DNA from: Klebsormidium nitens
Taxonomy: Eukaryota; Streptophyta; Klebsormidiophyceae; Klebsormidiales; Klebsormidiaceae
Direction of reading: 5' to 3'
DNA length: 64,000 nucleotides
Assembly: GCA_000708835.1 (NCBI GenBank)
Contig: DF237258.1
Location: 1-64,000 of the forward strand
Part shown: piece after piece, positions 36,424 through 48,300 of the stretch
Layout: each line of letters begins with the position of its first letter
Numbering within the stretch: the first letter of the stretch is position 1
Notes under the pieces: model-generated
Seen by the model: the letters and a program-made list of their open reading frames with translations, nothing else
Databases searched by the model: none
What the model was told of the DNA's origin: nothing
Position numbers and translations under genes: made by a program

Positions 36424-38553
36424 ATGGCGCTCGCTGATCCCTCTCCTGCTGCGGCGGCGCGCGCGCTGTCCGGCTTGCCCCTGGACGTGCTCCGCCTCAT
36501 TGTGGCCAAGCTGGACCTGCAGGACCGCCTACGCCTAGAGGCGCTGGACAGGAGTCACCGGGAGATCATGAGGGAGCCGGAGCTGTGGCAGGATATCAGG
36601 CTGGGAGGTGGGAGGGCATTGGAGATTAAAGAGGAGCAGCTTCTCATTCTCATTTCCAGAATCGATCACCGCATGCAGGCTGCGTCTCACATAGCCGGCA
36701 TGACAGCTGCCCTTCAAGACATTACGCAGAGTTACCTGGGGCATGATCCGCTGCGCAACCCGAAACTGGACTCCCGACTGAGCACTCCTGGAGCAACCTT
36801 AGGCTCACCCTTCTCCTTCATTGAAATAAGAGTGTTATACCAAGCAGTGCCCGAGACCTGGGGCCCTCTCAGGCTCATCGCAGAAACGTGCACAGTCTGG
36901 GTGGTCGAGCAAGTCAACCGGATTCCGAAAGCCGCTCGGAAGCTCTTTTCGGCCTGCCAGAAGATCGTCAGGGATCCTGCTGCGATCGTAGGGACCCTGA
37001 AGGCAAAATTGACCGGTCAGGTGAAGCTTGAGGGCAAACCGTCAGCGAAGAAGGCAGTGTCTCTCAACGTCACAGGGGGCACCAAGTTGTCTCCAGCCTT
37101 TCTCGCAGCGTGCACCATTGCCCTCTCGGCGGCAGGGTACCACGTGGACCTCACGATGGACGGAGAAAGCGACCCTGGCTTTCTGGTCAACCACCCTGTG
37201 CATGACGTCATCCGGAGCCTGGCCCTCGACTGCTCGCTGCACGTAAACCTGCTAGTGTCCGGAAAATTTCCTTGGACGGCGGACTGTCTCGAGGGCTTCG
37301 GTCAAGGCGGGCAGTTGCAAGCAGCGGTGCAGCCCGAAACGGTGGAGGCGAAAGTGGAGCGCGTGGCTGCCTCGATAGCGCCCCATTACAAAGGCTCAAG
37401 CGCGGCATGCCAAAACTTCCTTGACAAAGTCTGGTCGCTGGTGGAATTCAGAGCTGCAGTCGCGGGAAAATCAGGCTCGGCCAAAGGCGCGACAGCCAAA
37501 GTCGTAAGCGAGACCGTCGTTTTGGAGCATCTCGTCGAAGTGGAGCCCCTTCTCCTCGAAGCACTGCGCAGGTGCTCGTCGCCGGAAAAGCTCCAGCTGG
37601 CGTTCCGGAACTGCCTGCTTCCGGCCAACGGATTCCGCTCGCTCTTTGCGGTACTCGGGGAGCGCGGAACCGGCCGCGTGGCCCTTCAGCAGCACTCTCC
37701 GTTTGAGAATCCTCAGGTGGCAGCGCTCCTTTTAGCGTGCGCAGAGCTGCAAAGCAGCACGGGGCTCAAGGTTCTCGAGCTCGACCTTCCGCTCTCTCCG
37801 GCGGACCTCGATTCCGTCGCCCTGTTCCTGGACCGGAACCTGAACGGCGCCGAGGTTGTCATCCACTTGCGGCCGGCCTTCTACTTCAAAAGCGGCCAGC
37901 TATCGCAGCGCTTCTTCTCGCAGCTCAGGGGGCTGTGCTTGTCAGAGCGGAGTGCCCGGCTGAGGATTGTGCGCTACCGGGGAGGGGCTCCGCTTTCGAA
38001 AGGGAGAGCCGCTGAAGACCCAGGAAGCCTCGACGCCTTCCTTTCGCCAGTCCAGCAGGAAATACGGTCCAAGCTCCGGATCCGCAAAATCGTCGGCTTC
38101 GTGGACCGTTCGATCTCCTTCTTACTCGTCGGAGATTTGCTCGTCGTCTTGGCTACTCTCGTGGACTGGCTCCTCGGTTTAGGCTGGCTTAGCTTTATGA
38201 CAAAACGGGCCAAGGTGATGGCCTACCAGCTGGCCATGGCCATGACCTTCTTGTGGCCGTCGATACAAGCGTCGCTGCTGGGGAGGTTGGATCTGACGGG
38301 CACGGTTTACGGGCTTTGCGTCAGCGGCTTCCTGCCCATGACGTGGATCGACTTGGCCATCAGGTCCTTGCCCGCGTACCTGGGCGCTTGTCTCGTGTGG
38401 ACGATCGCGAGGTGCCTGCTCAAGGCTGCTGCGGGGTGTTTCCGCCACTTCGCTGCCAAGGTGAGGGAACCACAAGAACGTCCGTTCTGTTCTAGGCAGC
38501 TGGCCCGTTCCTTTACTGAGTATTGGGTGCTTGTCTTTGACGGATGGGGTTGA
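36424..38553 (+). CDS. F-box-like protein with C-terminal membrane segments, single exon
   Basis: An uninterrupted frame gives about 709 residues from the first ATG (ACGATGG context); the open frame extends 45 bp upstream without another ATG. Residues about 15-60 (LSGLPLDVLRLIVAKLDLQD through WQDIRL) fit an F-box, the Skp1-binding motif of SCF ubiquitin ligases. The middle 450 residues hold blocks conserved in the paralogue at 52467-54607, for example MDGESDPGF and RSLALDCSLHVNLLV, but match no family I can name. Residues about 560-695 contain three or four hydrophobic segments, suggesting a membrane-anchored F-box protein. It is intronless, unlike nearly all its neighbours, which is compatible with retroposition or a lineage-specific expansion. 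Function is unknown; the F-box call is by eye and moderate, while the coding status is strong because of the conserved paralogue. Confidence 0.8.
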   Translation: MALADPSPAAAARALSGLPLDVLRLIVAKLDLQDRLRLEALDRSHREIMREPELWQDIRLGGGRALEIKEEQLLILISRIDHRMQAASHIAGMTAALQDITQSYLGHDPLRNPKLDSRLSTPGATLGSPFSFIEIRVLYQAVPETWGPLRLIAETCTVWVVEQVNRIPKAARKLFSACQKIVRDPAAIVGTLKAKLTGQVKLEGKPSAKKAVSLNVTGGTKLSPAFLAACTIALSAAGYHVDLTMDGESDPGFLVNHPVHDVIRSLALDCSLHVNLLVSGKFPWTADCLEGFGQGGQLQAAVQPETVEAKVERVAASIAPHYKGSSAACQNFLDKVWSLVEFRAAVAGKSGSAKGATAKVVSETVVLEHLVEVEPLLLEALRRCSSPEKLQLAFRNCLLPANGFRSLFAVLGERGTGRVALQQHSPFENPQVAALLLACAELQSSTGLKVLELDLPLSPADLDSVALFLDRNLNGAEVVIHLRPAFYFKSGQLSQRFFSQLRGLCLSERSARLRIVRYRGGAPLSKGRAAEDPGSLDAFLSPVQQEIRSKLRIRKIVGFVDRSISFLLVGDLLVVLATLVDWLLGLGWLSFMTKRAKVMAYQLAMAMTFLWPSIQASLLGRLDLTGTVYGLCVSGFLPMTWIDLAIRSLPAYLGACLVWTIARCLLKAAAGCFRHFAAKVREPQERPFCSRQLARSFTEYWVLVFDGWG

Positions 38554-38591
38554 TGATTGCAGGACTCTACCGGTTTGCGGTAGCGAAACTT

Positions 38592-38667
38592 CGTACAGGA
38601 GAAGCAGCAGTCCAAAGCGTTGGGGGCTACGTACAGGAGAAGCAGCAGTCCAAAGCGTTGGGGGCTA
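38592..38667. repeat. Two exact tandem copies of a 38-bp unit
   Basis: The unit begins CGTACAGGAGAAGCAGCAG and ends TTGGGGGCTA; the second copy starts at 38630. It lies 40 bp past the stop codon of the F-box-like gene, so it is probably in its 3' untranslated region. Confidence 0.9.
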
Positions 38668-40904
38668 ATACTGATCCTGTTTAGAGCAGTGGCAGTAAAG
38701 CGTCTGGAGGTTGGACGTTTGTATTTGTTGTGAAGTAGCACATACATCTCTTTTAGATCGTCTCGATAAGTCGGACTTTCCGAGATTACAGGACTCGTGC
38801 CATTTCTTACCGGCAATGAATTTCCCTATGAATCTCTCCTTTGAGCACAAAGTCAAAGCGGTACCTTCTGGACTTCAGAGCCGTGATTGCTGATCAAAGC
38901 CGATTGCAACTGGCATAGCTGAACAGCTTGTGTCATACCCTTTCGCGTGGGACCGAAACTGGAGGATAAGGAGATTGAAAATCAATCAGAACGGATTCGT
39001 ATAGCAGAATCAAGAACGCCCGACTCATTGTGCTGCTAGGAATCAAACCTTCCGCACTTGCTGGTTGTCACAAAGTTCTATGTTCCGATTCTCATAACAT
39101 TTCCGACCTGTGCAGTCCACGACTTCGGGGCCGAGAAGCAACCCGAGGCCGTAGATCTCTTTCCTGCCACGGAAAAGGAAGCGGAGGGTAAGACTCGCTC
39201 GGCGCTGGTCCTAATGGCAGATCTGGGTTCGACCATCTTAGGAAGCCTTCCTGGTTCGAGACGCCACCAGAAGTCCTGACGACACTTTATATAATCATCT
39301 TCTCGCAGCTCGGCGTACTGCCGCGCTTGCCGGGCAGTGCTCATTGATCTGAGTACCTGAAAACTCTTTTCAGTTCCCATCTGTGGCCTTATGAAAGGGT
39401 TTTGGTGGTCGAATCAAGACCTTCTGCTCGAGCTCGTTTCTTTGTCAACCTTCATGCCTAAGCCAAATTTCAATTTCTTGCGAAGCAGACGCTTACCTTT
39501 CGTCTAACAAGAGATAATTGCTTGTAAGAGCCATCGACCGCCATGAAAACGCGTTTGCTTTTGACGACCAGAGCCGCTTCTGTAAGTTTACAAGAATAGT
39601 TGCGGATCAACGCGTCCTTCCTTGCTTACCTTTTACAGGTCTTTGTAGAATCTGGAACCTTGTACTATAGCCGGGTAGACCTGTTAGTCGGCGGAAATCT
39701 CTCAGGAACCGCGCGGTCGGTTCATCTTGGAAGAGACCGATGACTTAGCGGCTGCGTTGGAGCTCCCGGAAAGATTTGCGAATGTCTGCCAAAAAGTAAG
39801 AAGCGCTAACCCAGAATAGCAAAACCTGCCGCAAGATTGTTAGGCAGGTCAAAGCACCACGGAAATTTGAGATGAACGGTTCAAAGGAGGGTCCTTAGCT
39901 TGTTTGCTTGTTGTCGAGATCCATTTGTAAGAGTTTCTAGGACTTTCGACGACATAATGAGATGGTAGCCGCGGATACGTTTCAGTCGTTAGAGAAGATG
40001 CTCACGGCTCGTCCTTGACGAACTAGATGATCCCTCTCGATTTGCACACAAACCCTTCTCAACACCCCGGGTTCAATATGTGAGGATGCTGTTCAATATC
40101 GAGACTGGTTGTCGTGGCAGTGCCTCTCGTTAGGCCAACACACAAAGACTTTCAACTACATACAACTAGTATTTGCTACATATATTCAAGCAAGATTCGT
40201 GCCAAGAGGTGCTGATGATGCGTGCACATGAAAGAACACAAAGTGACGTTCTTAGCTCTGAAGTCTATCGAATGCCAGGAGGTACCATGGTTTATTTGTA
40301 AAAAGTGAAGCACAGTTCAAGTGGAGCACGGTTCTTGTCAGATTTGTATGTTACGACTAGTGAGCCGTGTGACAGGCCGGAAATGACGAGTCTGCCGCCT
40401 TAAGGATCGTCGTATAGAAGGTTTTCAATGTTCTAGCGCGGCACAATGCATCACGAGTATACATGCCATGAGTGTGATACCTATCCTGTCGGTCTCCAGT
40501 AGACCGTATCAGGTGTGAGTAGTGATGAATAATCCACCGGTGAGTGGCCGCTTGCCGCTCGAAGAAGGCGGTCAGAGGCCAGAGAGCCCACTGCATTTGT
40601 TTTCATTCGTCCTGGCTGGCAAGTGGAGAGTCCGCATTATCGGTCAAGTGCAAAACTTACTTGTTCCTCGCAGGCATATTGTGCTGGGTCTGCCAGGCAC
40701 TAGAGCCCGAAGGTTCAGTGCCATATCTCGCTGGCCCCTGATTGCGGCTGGTTCAACAATGGGGGCCGCCGCAAGAGCCAGCCCGGCGCTAGCTGACAAT
40801 CTAGCTGACTAGCTATATTGGGCTATAAAGCTAAGATAGACGCCTCGGCTGGGCCTCTGCTCAGCTCTAGCGGCTCAGTGTGTCGGAAGTTTCGACGGTC
40901 GATC

Positions 40905-41030
40905 ATTCGCGGCAGTGGCGGCCGTCCGATCGCCGTGTGAACGAACGGCGGCCGGCGCGGCCGCCGGCCGTGGATTTTCTGGCCGCGGCCGGCCGCGGGC
41001 CGGGCCTTAAACGCGGCCGCGGCGCGCAAA
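40905..41030. repeat. GC-rich palindrome cluster
   Basis: Dense GGCCGC/GCGGCC blocks form overlapping near-perfect palindromes, such as GGCCGCGGCCGGCCGCGGGC at 40981-41000, inside otherwise AT-balanced intergenic DNA. No coding frame or transposon ends are evident. A weaker similar patch lies near 59840-59960. Confidence 0.6.
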
Positions 41031-41230
41031 ATTTTTCTAAACCCTGGCCTTGCACCATGGAAAGGATTGAAACCGTTCGATCGACATGCTGCCTCACGCT
41101 CTGACGTCGATAAATCACATGATGTGCAACTACCTGCTAACTACTTACGTCACTTTGAGTGTCTCGGCACTCAAAAGCAAGTTGCAACGGTTTTCGAAAA
41201 CTGTATCGACTCTACCTACTACGGTAGGTA

Positions 41231-41553
41231 CAGCATTTTCGGGGCAGGCTTCCCGGTTGCGTTCGATAGATAGGGTGTATTTAGTCTAACTTACGCTAAA
41301 TTTAGTCTAAGTTTAGTTGCGTTACCAGACCAATTGACGTCATAGATGAGACCAATATTGATACGTGGCAAAGACTCGGCGCGTCAGATGGGCCCTGAGC
41401 AGCGGATCTACGGCTCGGTGCTCACCTTGGTTTTAAATGACGTCAAAGCAAAAGGTAAAACTTAGACTAAATAGCCTAAACACAGACTAGATTTAGACCC
41501 TAAATACACCCTATCTATCGAACGCAACCGGGAAGCCTGCCCCGAAACTGCTG
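41231..41553. mobile_element. 323-bp MITE-like element with about 57-bp inverted repeats, TA flanks
   Basis: The left arm 41231-41287 (CAGCATTTTCGGGGCAGGCT onward, through TTCGATAGATAGGGTGTATTTAG) is mirrored by the right arm 41497-41553 with few mismatches. TA flanks both ends (41229-41230, 41554-41555). The interior repeats AGTCTAA/TTAGACT motifs and has no transposase. TA flanks and CAG ends are shared with the element at 5619-5739, suggesting the same mariner-type machinery, though the arm sequences differ. Confidence 0.8.
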
Positions 41554-42320
41554 TACCTCGAATCCTTGAAGTTGAGGCCCTTGTTGGAAAATTGCAACAT
41601 GGGCCAGCCTTGGATCTCCTCAGGCTCAAGTTCCAGTGCTTTACGTCTATTAAACCATCTTCAGTGTAGCATACTAACATTTTCAAAGTGCATGAGGCGG
41701 GTGAATCTTGTTTCACCTGAAGGTAGCCGCACTTTTTAAGGTCGGCAGAACGTACCACCGCGCTGGGAAAGATCATCACAGCGATGCTTTACCTGGCCAG
41801 CTTGAGTGTCTTTCCAGTGCTGATCTGTAAGGCCAGGCTCTCCGCGGACGTTAGCAAAAGATAAGGAGGGGAAAGGCCACAATTTAACGTGGGTGGCGGT
41901 AAGTCTTGAGTTCCTCTTTTCCAGAAATGGTGCTTGATCACTTACTCAAGCACCACCTGCTTTGCCTGCTTGTGACCGCGAGCTGGTGCACTTTCATGTA
42001 GTACCACTCCTGTTGCTTCTATGAAGAAAAGGCTGGTGCTTAAAGTGCCCCTCAAATCAAGTCAAGTTTGCCGTGCCCTTCTTTGAGAATCAAGCACGTG
42101 GGTAAGGACAGGAAAAAGGCACTTGAGAATTGTTCTCGTGTCCAAATTTGCTCGCTTGGTCTTGGTAGCTTTTGGACGTCATGTGCGCCTTGAGCTCACA
42201 AACCCTGGTGAAATGCAAATTTTCCCATCAAGAGCTGTGAGATTCCTTCGAACAAAAAGCTAACACCTCTGCTCAATGCCAACAGGAATTGAGGCTGGTT
42301 GCTGCAACATCAGCACCACC

Positions 42321-45300
42321 ATGGCCAAGTTGTGGCTTGGCCTGGCTTTGCTGCTTTTTGCCTGCGTGGCTCAGACAGAGGCAGTCACGGAGCCCACAGA
42401 AGGTGAGAAGACGTACTTAGTATCTCCTCTTATCCCCCAATTAATGCGCCCCATCAGCATTTCTGTGCAGAGGTGCAAAGAAGCTAGCTTGGGACAAAAA
42501 CAGGCAGGTAACCGGCCAACTCTGGAGGAGGAGAAGTCATCAACTTGCTATTCCTTTCAAAAAGTGCTGCGTTTTGTACCAATGACAGTTGGATAACAGC
42601 TGTGAGGAAGGCCCTGTTGGACTGTCTGTATCTTGACTCTTGATTAGGTCCTTTTAGAATTGGAATTATATACCAAAGTCTATGGTTGTTGTGCTGGCAA
42701 TCCTGAAATTTTCCTGATTTCAAGTCCTCTCCGCTCTGCAGTGGCGGCCCTCCTGACGATGAAGGCTGCCTGGAACAACGTGACGCGGCTGACCAGCTGG
42801 AACGACACCTCAGACCCCTGCGACAATGGATGGAGGGGCATCATCTGCTCGCTGACGTCGGTGCCTGGAAACAGGCACGTCACCGGCATGTAAGTGGCAG
42901 CGCTCTAGAGCTGTTTCTCCTGATGAGTGTTGTCCAGGATGACCTCTCCTGCGACACTTACCACTTACTTTATGAAAATCTGCCAAGATGATAGAACAAA
43001 ACCTGCCTCTCAAAGTGGTGCACTTTGAGGATTCTTTTTGAGAACGTCTTCCCCGGGAATTCTGGGCAGTCGGCTGAACAACACACTATTCTGGTTGACA
43101 ACCATGGCATTCTGAAGCGCAAACCTGATATGATGGTAACTTTGTGTGTGCAGCCAGTTACCAGGCTTCTGGGTGGGGGGCATTCTCTCTCCTGCGGTGG
43201 GGAAGCTGACATACCTCACTCTGCTGGACCTCAACAGCAACAACATGACGGGGCCCATGCCAGCAGAGATTGTCAACCTCAACCAAGTGCAGGTACGGAT
43301 TCTGTTCCGGTCAATCTGATGCACTGTAAAGCCTCAGCATGTCATGACCAGGCAACTGGGATGACACAGGCCTGTGAGATTTGCCACAGAAAGAGCTGCT
43401 GTTAGTGCTCCATACTTACATTTGACCTCCAGGCATTTTGACTCTCTTTCAAAAAAGGTGCACAGCAGACATTGCCAGGAAGCACGCCATATGGTCATGA
43501 CCGATCTGGACTAATATAACTAAGTCATTGGGCATGCCACTGGCAATGACTGCTCTGTACCTTTTGCGGTACACCAGACAGAAAGCATGGGCATCCAAGT
43601 TGCTTCAACACAATCCCGATCCACAGATAGCCTGGCCAGACTTCATCCCGCCAGCTATGCTTCAAGTTAGGGGCGTGGACTCGTTTCTGTGACTCAAAGC
43701 TGACACTGTATGTGCCATTTCCTGCAGCGGCTTGTGTTCCGGCAGAGCAGCCTGACTGGCGAGCTAGGCACGTGGCTGCCCAAGCTGTCTACGCTGCGCA
43801 TTGTGGATATGGGCAGCAACAAGTTTACAGGGCCCATCCCCGACGAACTTGGAACCTCCCTCAGCACGCTGCAAGTATTGTAAGCAGTCCCGCCGTTGAG
43901 GCTCTGGCAATTTTTCAAATCTTGAATCATACTGGACAAGGTCATTCTCGTGTTTGGTAAAATTGCACGCCCGAATGACAAACAGTTGCTATTCTTCTCC
44001 CTTAATGCGAAGTGGCTGCAGACAACGAAGTCGATCTCCGAGAAGAGATATTTTCTGGCTTCTACGGCGCATCTTTGCTGCAACCTAGCCTAGAAAGCCA
44101 GGGATCCGTCATTGCCCCTCTCGTGTGCTGACAGCTACCCCGCCCCATGTGTATATACAGCGACTGTTCGTTCTGCCAGCTGTCTGGCCCCATCCCCGCC
44201 AGCGTCGGCAGCTTAGGCAGCCTGCAGCTGCTGCAGTTGCCCCGCAACAACCTCACAGGGCCCATTCCTCCGGAGCTGGGCAAGCTGGGGAGTCTGCAGG
44301 GAATGTAAGTCATACCATGCGTACAGCAGTCACGTGACTCCCATGCTTGATGTGACAAAGAAAGAAGCTCGTGTGCCGCTTGCCAAGCACTTTGGGATAG
44401 CCCAACAAACGGTTTCTGGTGACGAGTCTGCCTTTAGGATTGAATCAGAGTGCGTGAGACCCCACTGAATCCTGTGGTAGATGATGAGAGCCATGGAGAG
44501 CCTGCCGAGGAACAAGACGCTCTCAGTCGGCTTGAGTCGATTCAGACCGGAATCAACGCTGATGTGGCGGCGTGCTGAGAGCCTATGCGCTTTGCTCTAT
44601 TTCAGGAACTTGCAGAACAACAGCCTTACAGGACCGGTGCCGGAGTCGATTGCCGGCTTGACCAACTTGAACCAGCTGTAAGTGCCACCACCTTTGAGTG
44701 CACGATAGGAGGTGCTAGATGGCCCTCTTGTGCTCCGGTTTACCAGATCTGCCCCCTCGGAATAGCTCGACGAGACAGTGCTCCCAGATTGATCTGAGTG
44801 GGCCGGGGATTTTCAGAAGTCCAGATCTTTCACATGTAGATCTTCCCTCGTAAAAACTTTCCCGCATTCTATGATCAAACTTACCCGCCGTTGCAAGAAG
44901 TCGCTTCAGCAACTGACAATACTGGAGTAACGTAAACCAAGAAGGTCAGGTGTGCGTTCTGTCATCTCATATTACGGTTCCCTTCGCCTCAACACCAAGC
45001 GGACTTCGGTTCTCTCGCGTGTTCAGTGGTCCTTATTGCAGCCCCCTTGGTGTGCAGTGTTTTGGCGTACAACCAGCTGACCGGGGAGCTGCCAGGCGGC
45101 ATCCTGACCAACGCGAACGCGCTCATGAGGTACGCCTCTCCTGCTTCTGACGAGCATCTCTGCAACCAAACCTGGTGCATCGGAGTGCCGTTGACGGTTT
45201 GGCCGGATCCTAGCTATTCGAAGCCAGGCTAATGTCAAAGATGGGCTCTTTGTGGACAACAAAGCGCTTCCTTGTCCGAACTCTTCAAGCTAGAGCCGAT

Positions 45301-48300
45301 GACAGGGACAAGCTGACCCAATAACTGTCGTGCAGGTTCGACGGCAATCCTCTGTGCGACATCGCGGCCAACGCGCCGTTCTGCACGGGCGCTCCGCTGC
45401 CCTCCACGGGTGGCCCCGGGGGACCGGTCGGCGGGGGCCCCAACGGCCTGGGGACAGCACCAGGGCAGGTGCCCGGAGCAGCCGGGACGGCAGGGAACGC
45501 GACAGCAAACGCAACGGTCCCTGCAAATGCAACGGTAAGCGCGACGCCATGTTGCATAGCTGTGAGTGAGAAAATTGATCGCAGCGGATGGTGGCCTCAT
45601 CTGAGCATATGCTAGTGGGACCTTCTGAGTTGTCGGCATGCGAGAGTAGTATGGCGTCAGAAGTCATTCTCAGCAGAGCGTCGGGTTTTTTTGTCAAGGT
45701 CTCGGGGCCAGGAGAAAGGGAGTCCGCTTTGGAGGTCGAGGCGAAAAAGTTCCTGCCAGTGTGAACACAACAGTACAATCGTTTGTGGCTGCATTGGAAT
45801 GGGCAAGCCTGTCCATCGTAAGGACGCGCTCAAAACGCTTCCGGTACAAAGCTGCTTTCGTAGCCCTAAAGTTTCTTCTTCGTGCACAGACGCCGGCGGC
45901 TGCCCCCTCTGGTGCCGCTCAAACCCCCGCCGCTGGCCCCGCACCCGAGCCCGTTGCCGTAGCCCCAGTGCAAAACCCTGTTGCCACGACTAACGCAACC
46001 ACTAACCAGAGCTCGCCCGCTAACCAAACCGGCGCTGCCAGCCTGACGGGGCCTGTCGGCGCCTCCGGGCCGACGACCGTGAACCAAGGTCAGCGACTTA
46101 CGCAGTCTTAACGCGCGACACTTGGTCGCCTTCTCGTGCCTCTTCTTCACGAAGACATGGTAGACCGCCCGGGAGGGCGGCGGAGGCTTGCCTCTTAGAG
46201 CCGGGACTGGGCAGATTTTATAAAGGGCTCCTTAACGTGTGTAAGTGTGACCTGATGGACGAAGGTATGTGTGCAGGGGCCAGGCCGACTACTTGGCTCT
46301 GATTATCTTGTGTGAATTAGATTTCGGTTTCGTTCCGTACTATTTAAATGCTGAAGTCTGTGCGCGAGCGTGCGCGCAAGGGACACGGAAGCCGTACAGC
46401 GTCCTGTGGTCTGAACTGTTGGCAGTACGTACCAGAATTTCGGTCACTGTTCCCTCCGGGGACTTTGACCCATCCTTGCAAATCTTCAGCAGCAATACTG
46501 GATGAGTCTATCGCATATAAGGGTGATCTGAATTTTGATCTATGTGATCGTGGGCCGGGGTACGCCACAGTGTCAGGTGCTTGAATGAGGTACAAACCGA
46601 AACGTGGCAGCTTCACAGCCTTCGGCATGCAACGTGGCAGGCCTGTATTAAATCTATTCGGAGATCTCGAGGTCAAGCGTTACAATGTTTCGTTTTTGCG
46701 CGTCGGCACACTCGCGTCCGCGTTCGATTTCGTAGCAATAATCGGCGAAGGCGCGCGGGGCAGTCTAGGCTTGGTGGCGTTTGAGGTATGGATGTTTTGG
46801 GGGATTTTGCGTATGTTTTCGTATCGAACTCCGGGCAAGTGAAAAACAGCGGCAGACTCAGCTTCCTTATCTTCCGCAGAGCGGCGCCGTACAGCGTCGC
46901 AAGAACGCGGTTGACACGAAAGCAATAGTCCGCATATTTTACTGCGTAAAAGAGGCAAGCCAATATCCGAGTGGGAATCGCACCGAATACCTGTCAAGCT
47001 TGCTGACAAGACGCCCATGTTCAGTTGGTATTGAATGCCTCTTTGCGGTCACCATTTGCCGGCAGTCCACACTTCACCCATAGCCAAAGCAGAAGCGGTC
47101 AGATAACTTCACTTTGACGGCCGAAATTCGACATCCCGCAAGACGAGGTTCAGGACAACTCAAATCCTCACATGCTTCAAGCTGTTGCTTCTCCTAAATT
47201 ACTGTCCCTCGTTCACTCCAGGCTCCAGCGGTGGCGGCTCCTCGGTGGGCCTCATCGTCGGGGTGGTGGTCGGCGCGGCCGGCTTCCTGCTGCTGGTGGC
47301 GCTCATTGCCGCGGCCATCGCCCGCAACCGCCGCGCGCGGCGCCAGTCCAAGGGCCTGCTGGGCGACGGGTACCACTCCAAAACCACCTCGACAAACGGT
47401 GAGAAGCAGAAACGTGCAGCGCAGCTTTTCCTTGTCGCATCTTGCCGCTTTGCTTCCGGAGAATTTCTTCGTTTGTCACGTGTGGTCAGGAGGCTCCCCA
47501 AAGACTGGTTTCGAATGGCCTTCTTTCTTCTTTTTGTGCCCTTGCAAGCTTACCCGGGCACCAGGACGTGATTGCTCAGAAATTGAAGACTTCAAAAGAG
47601 GTGCGAGGATGACTGAAGACGTTGTGATTCAAACGCCTTCTCTCAAGCGATGAAGGCCCCCTGTGACGTAAGTGGCAACTCCTTCTGACGTGCCGTTTCC
47701 CCCTTTGTGCAGGCTCTGACGCTGCCACCCGGTCCGTCAAGTCCCAAATTTTGCGCGCGCTCCACCTGGCCAGCCCCAAGACGCTGCCCGTCACCGGGCC
47801 GGGGGGCGCCGGTCCCACCTACTTCGCCCCCCCCGGCGCGGTGGAGGGCATGGAGGCGCCGCTGCTGTTCACGTTCCGCGAGCTGCAGGTCATTACGAAC
47901 GGCTTCAGCGATGAGTTATTGATCGGCGAGGGGGGCTTCGGCAAGGTGTACCGGGCGGGGATCAAGGACCAGGCCGTCGCAATCAAGCGGCTCGAGAAGC
48001 AGGCCGCCTTCCCGGGGAAGCACGTAAGCGGGAACAAGAAACTTTTGCTCGCGGTTGGTACTATCAGTGGGTGATAATCCTAGGGAGAGCGACGCACATA
48101 CAAGCTCCCATAAATCTCGATCGATGAACGCGCAGGCTTACAAGCTGTCTTTCGCTCGGTCCCCCATGGGAAGACCTTGTTCTGAGAAGACGGTTGCCCA
48201 GGTGACGAATGAATCCGCGTTTCGTGGGCGCTAATTTGTCTCTCTTTTTGTGTGCGCGCGCAGGGCGAGAAGCAGTTCCGCACGGAGGTGGACGTGCTGA

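Larger units (their letters stand above)
38554..42320. other. 3.8-kb intergenic region with repeats
   Basis: No protein gene is supported. It holds a 38-bp tandem duplication (38592-38667), a GC-rich palindrome cluster (about 40905-41030) and a 323-bp inverted-repeat element (41231-41553), each listed separately. The final few hundred bases should contain the receptor-kinase promoter. Confidence 0.5.

Noticed and set aside
38461-38553. Possible intron donor (AAG|GTGAGG) near the end of the F-box-like gene
   Set aside because: The paralogue reads collinearly through this point (AAKVREPQERP versus AARLRGPRDEP), so the frame probably continues to the stop at 38553.
45890-46088. Pro/Ala/Thr-rich segment as a separate gene
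   Set aside because: Its phases match the flanking receptor-kinase exons exactly and it precedes the transmembrane helix, so it is the extracellular stalk.
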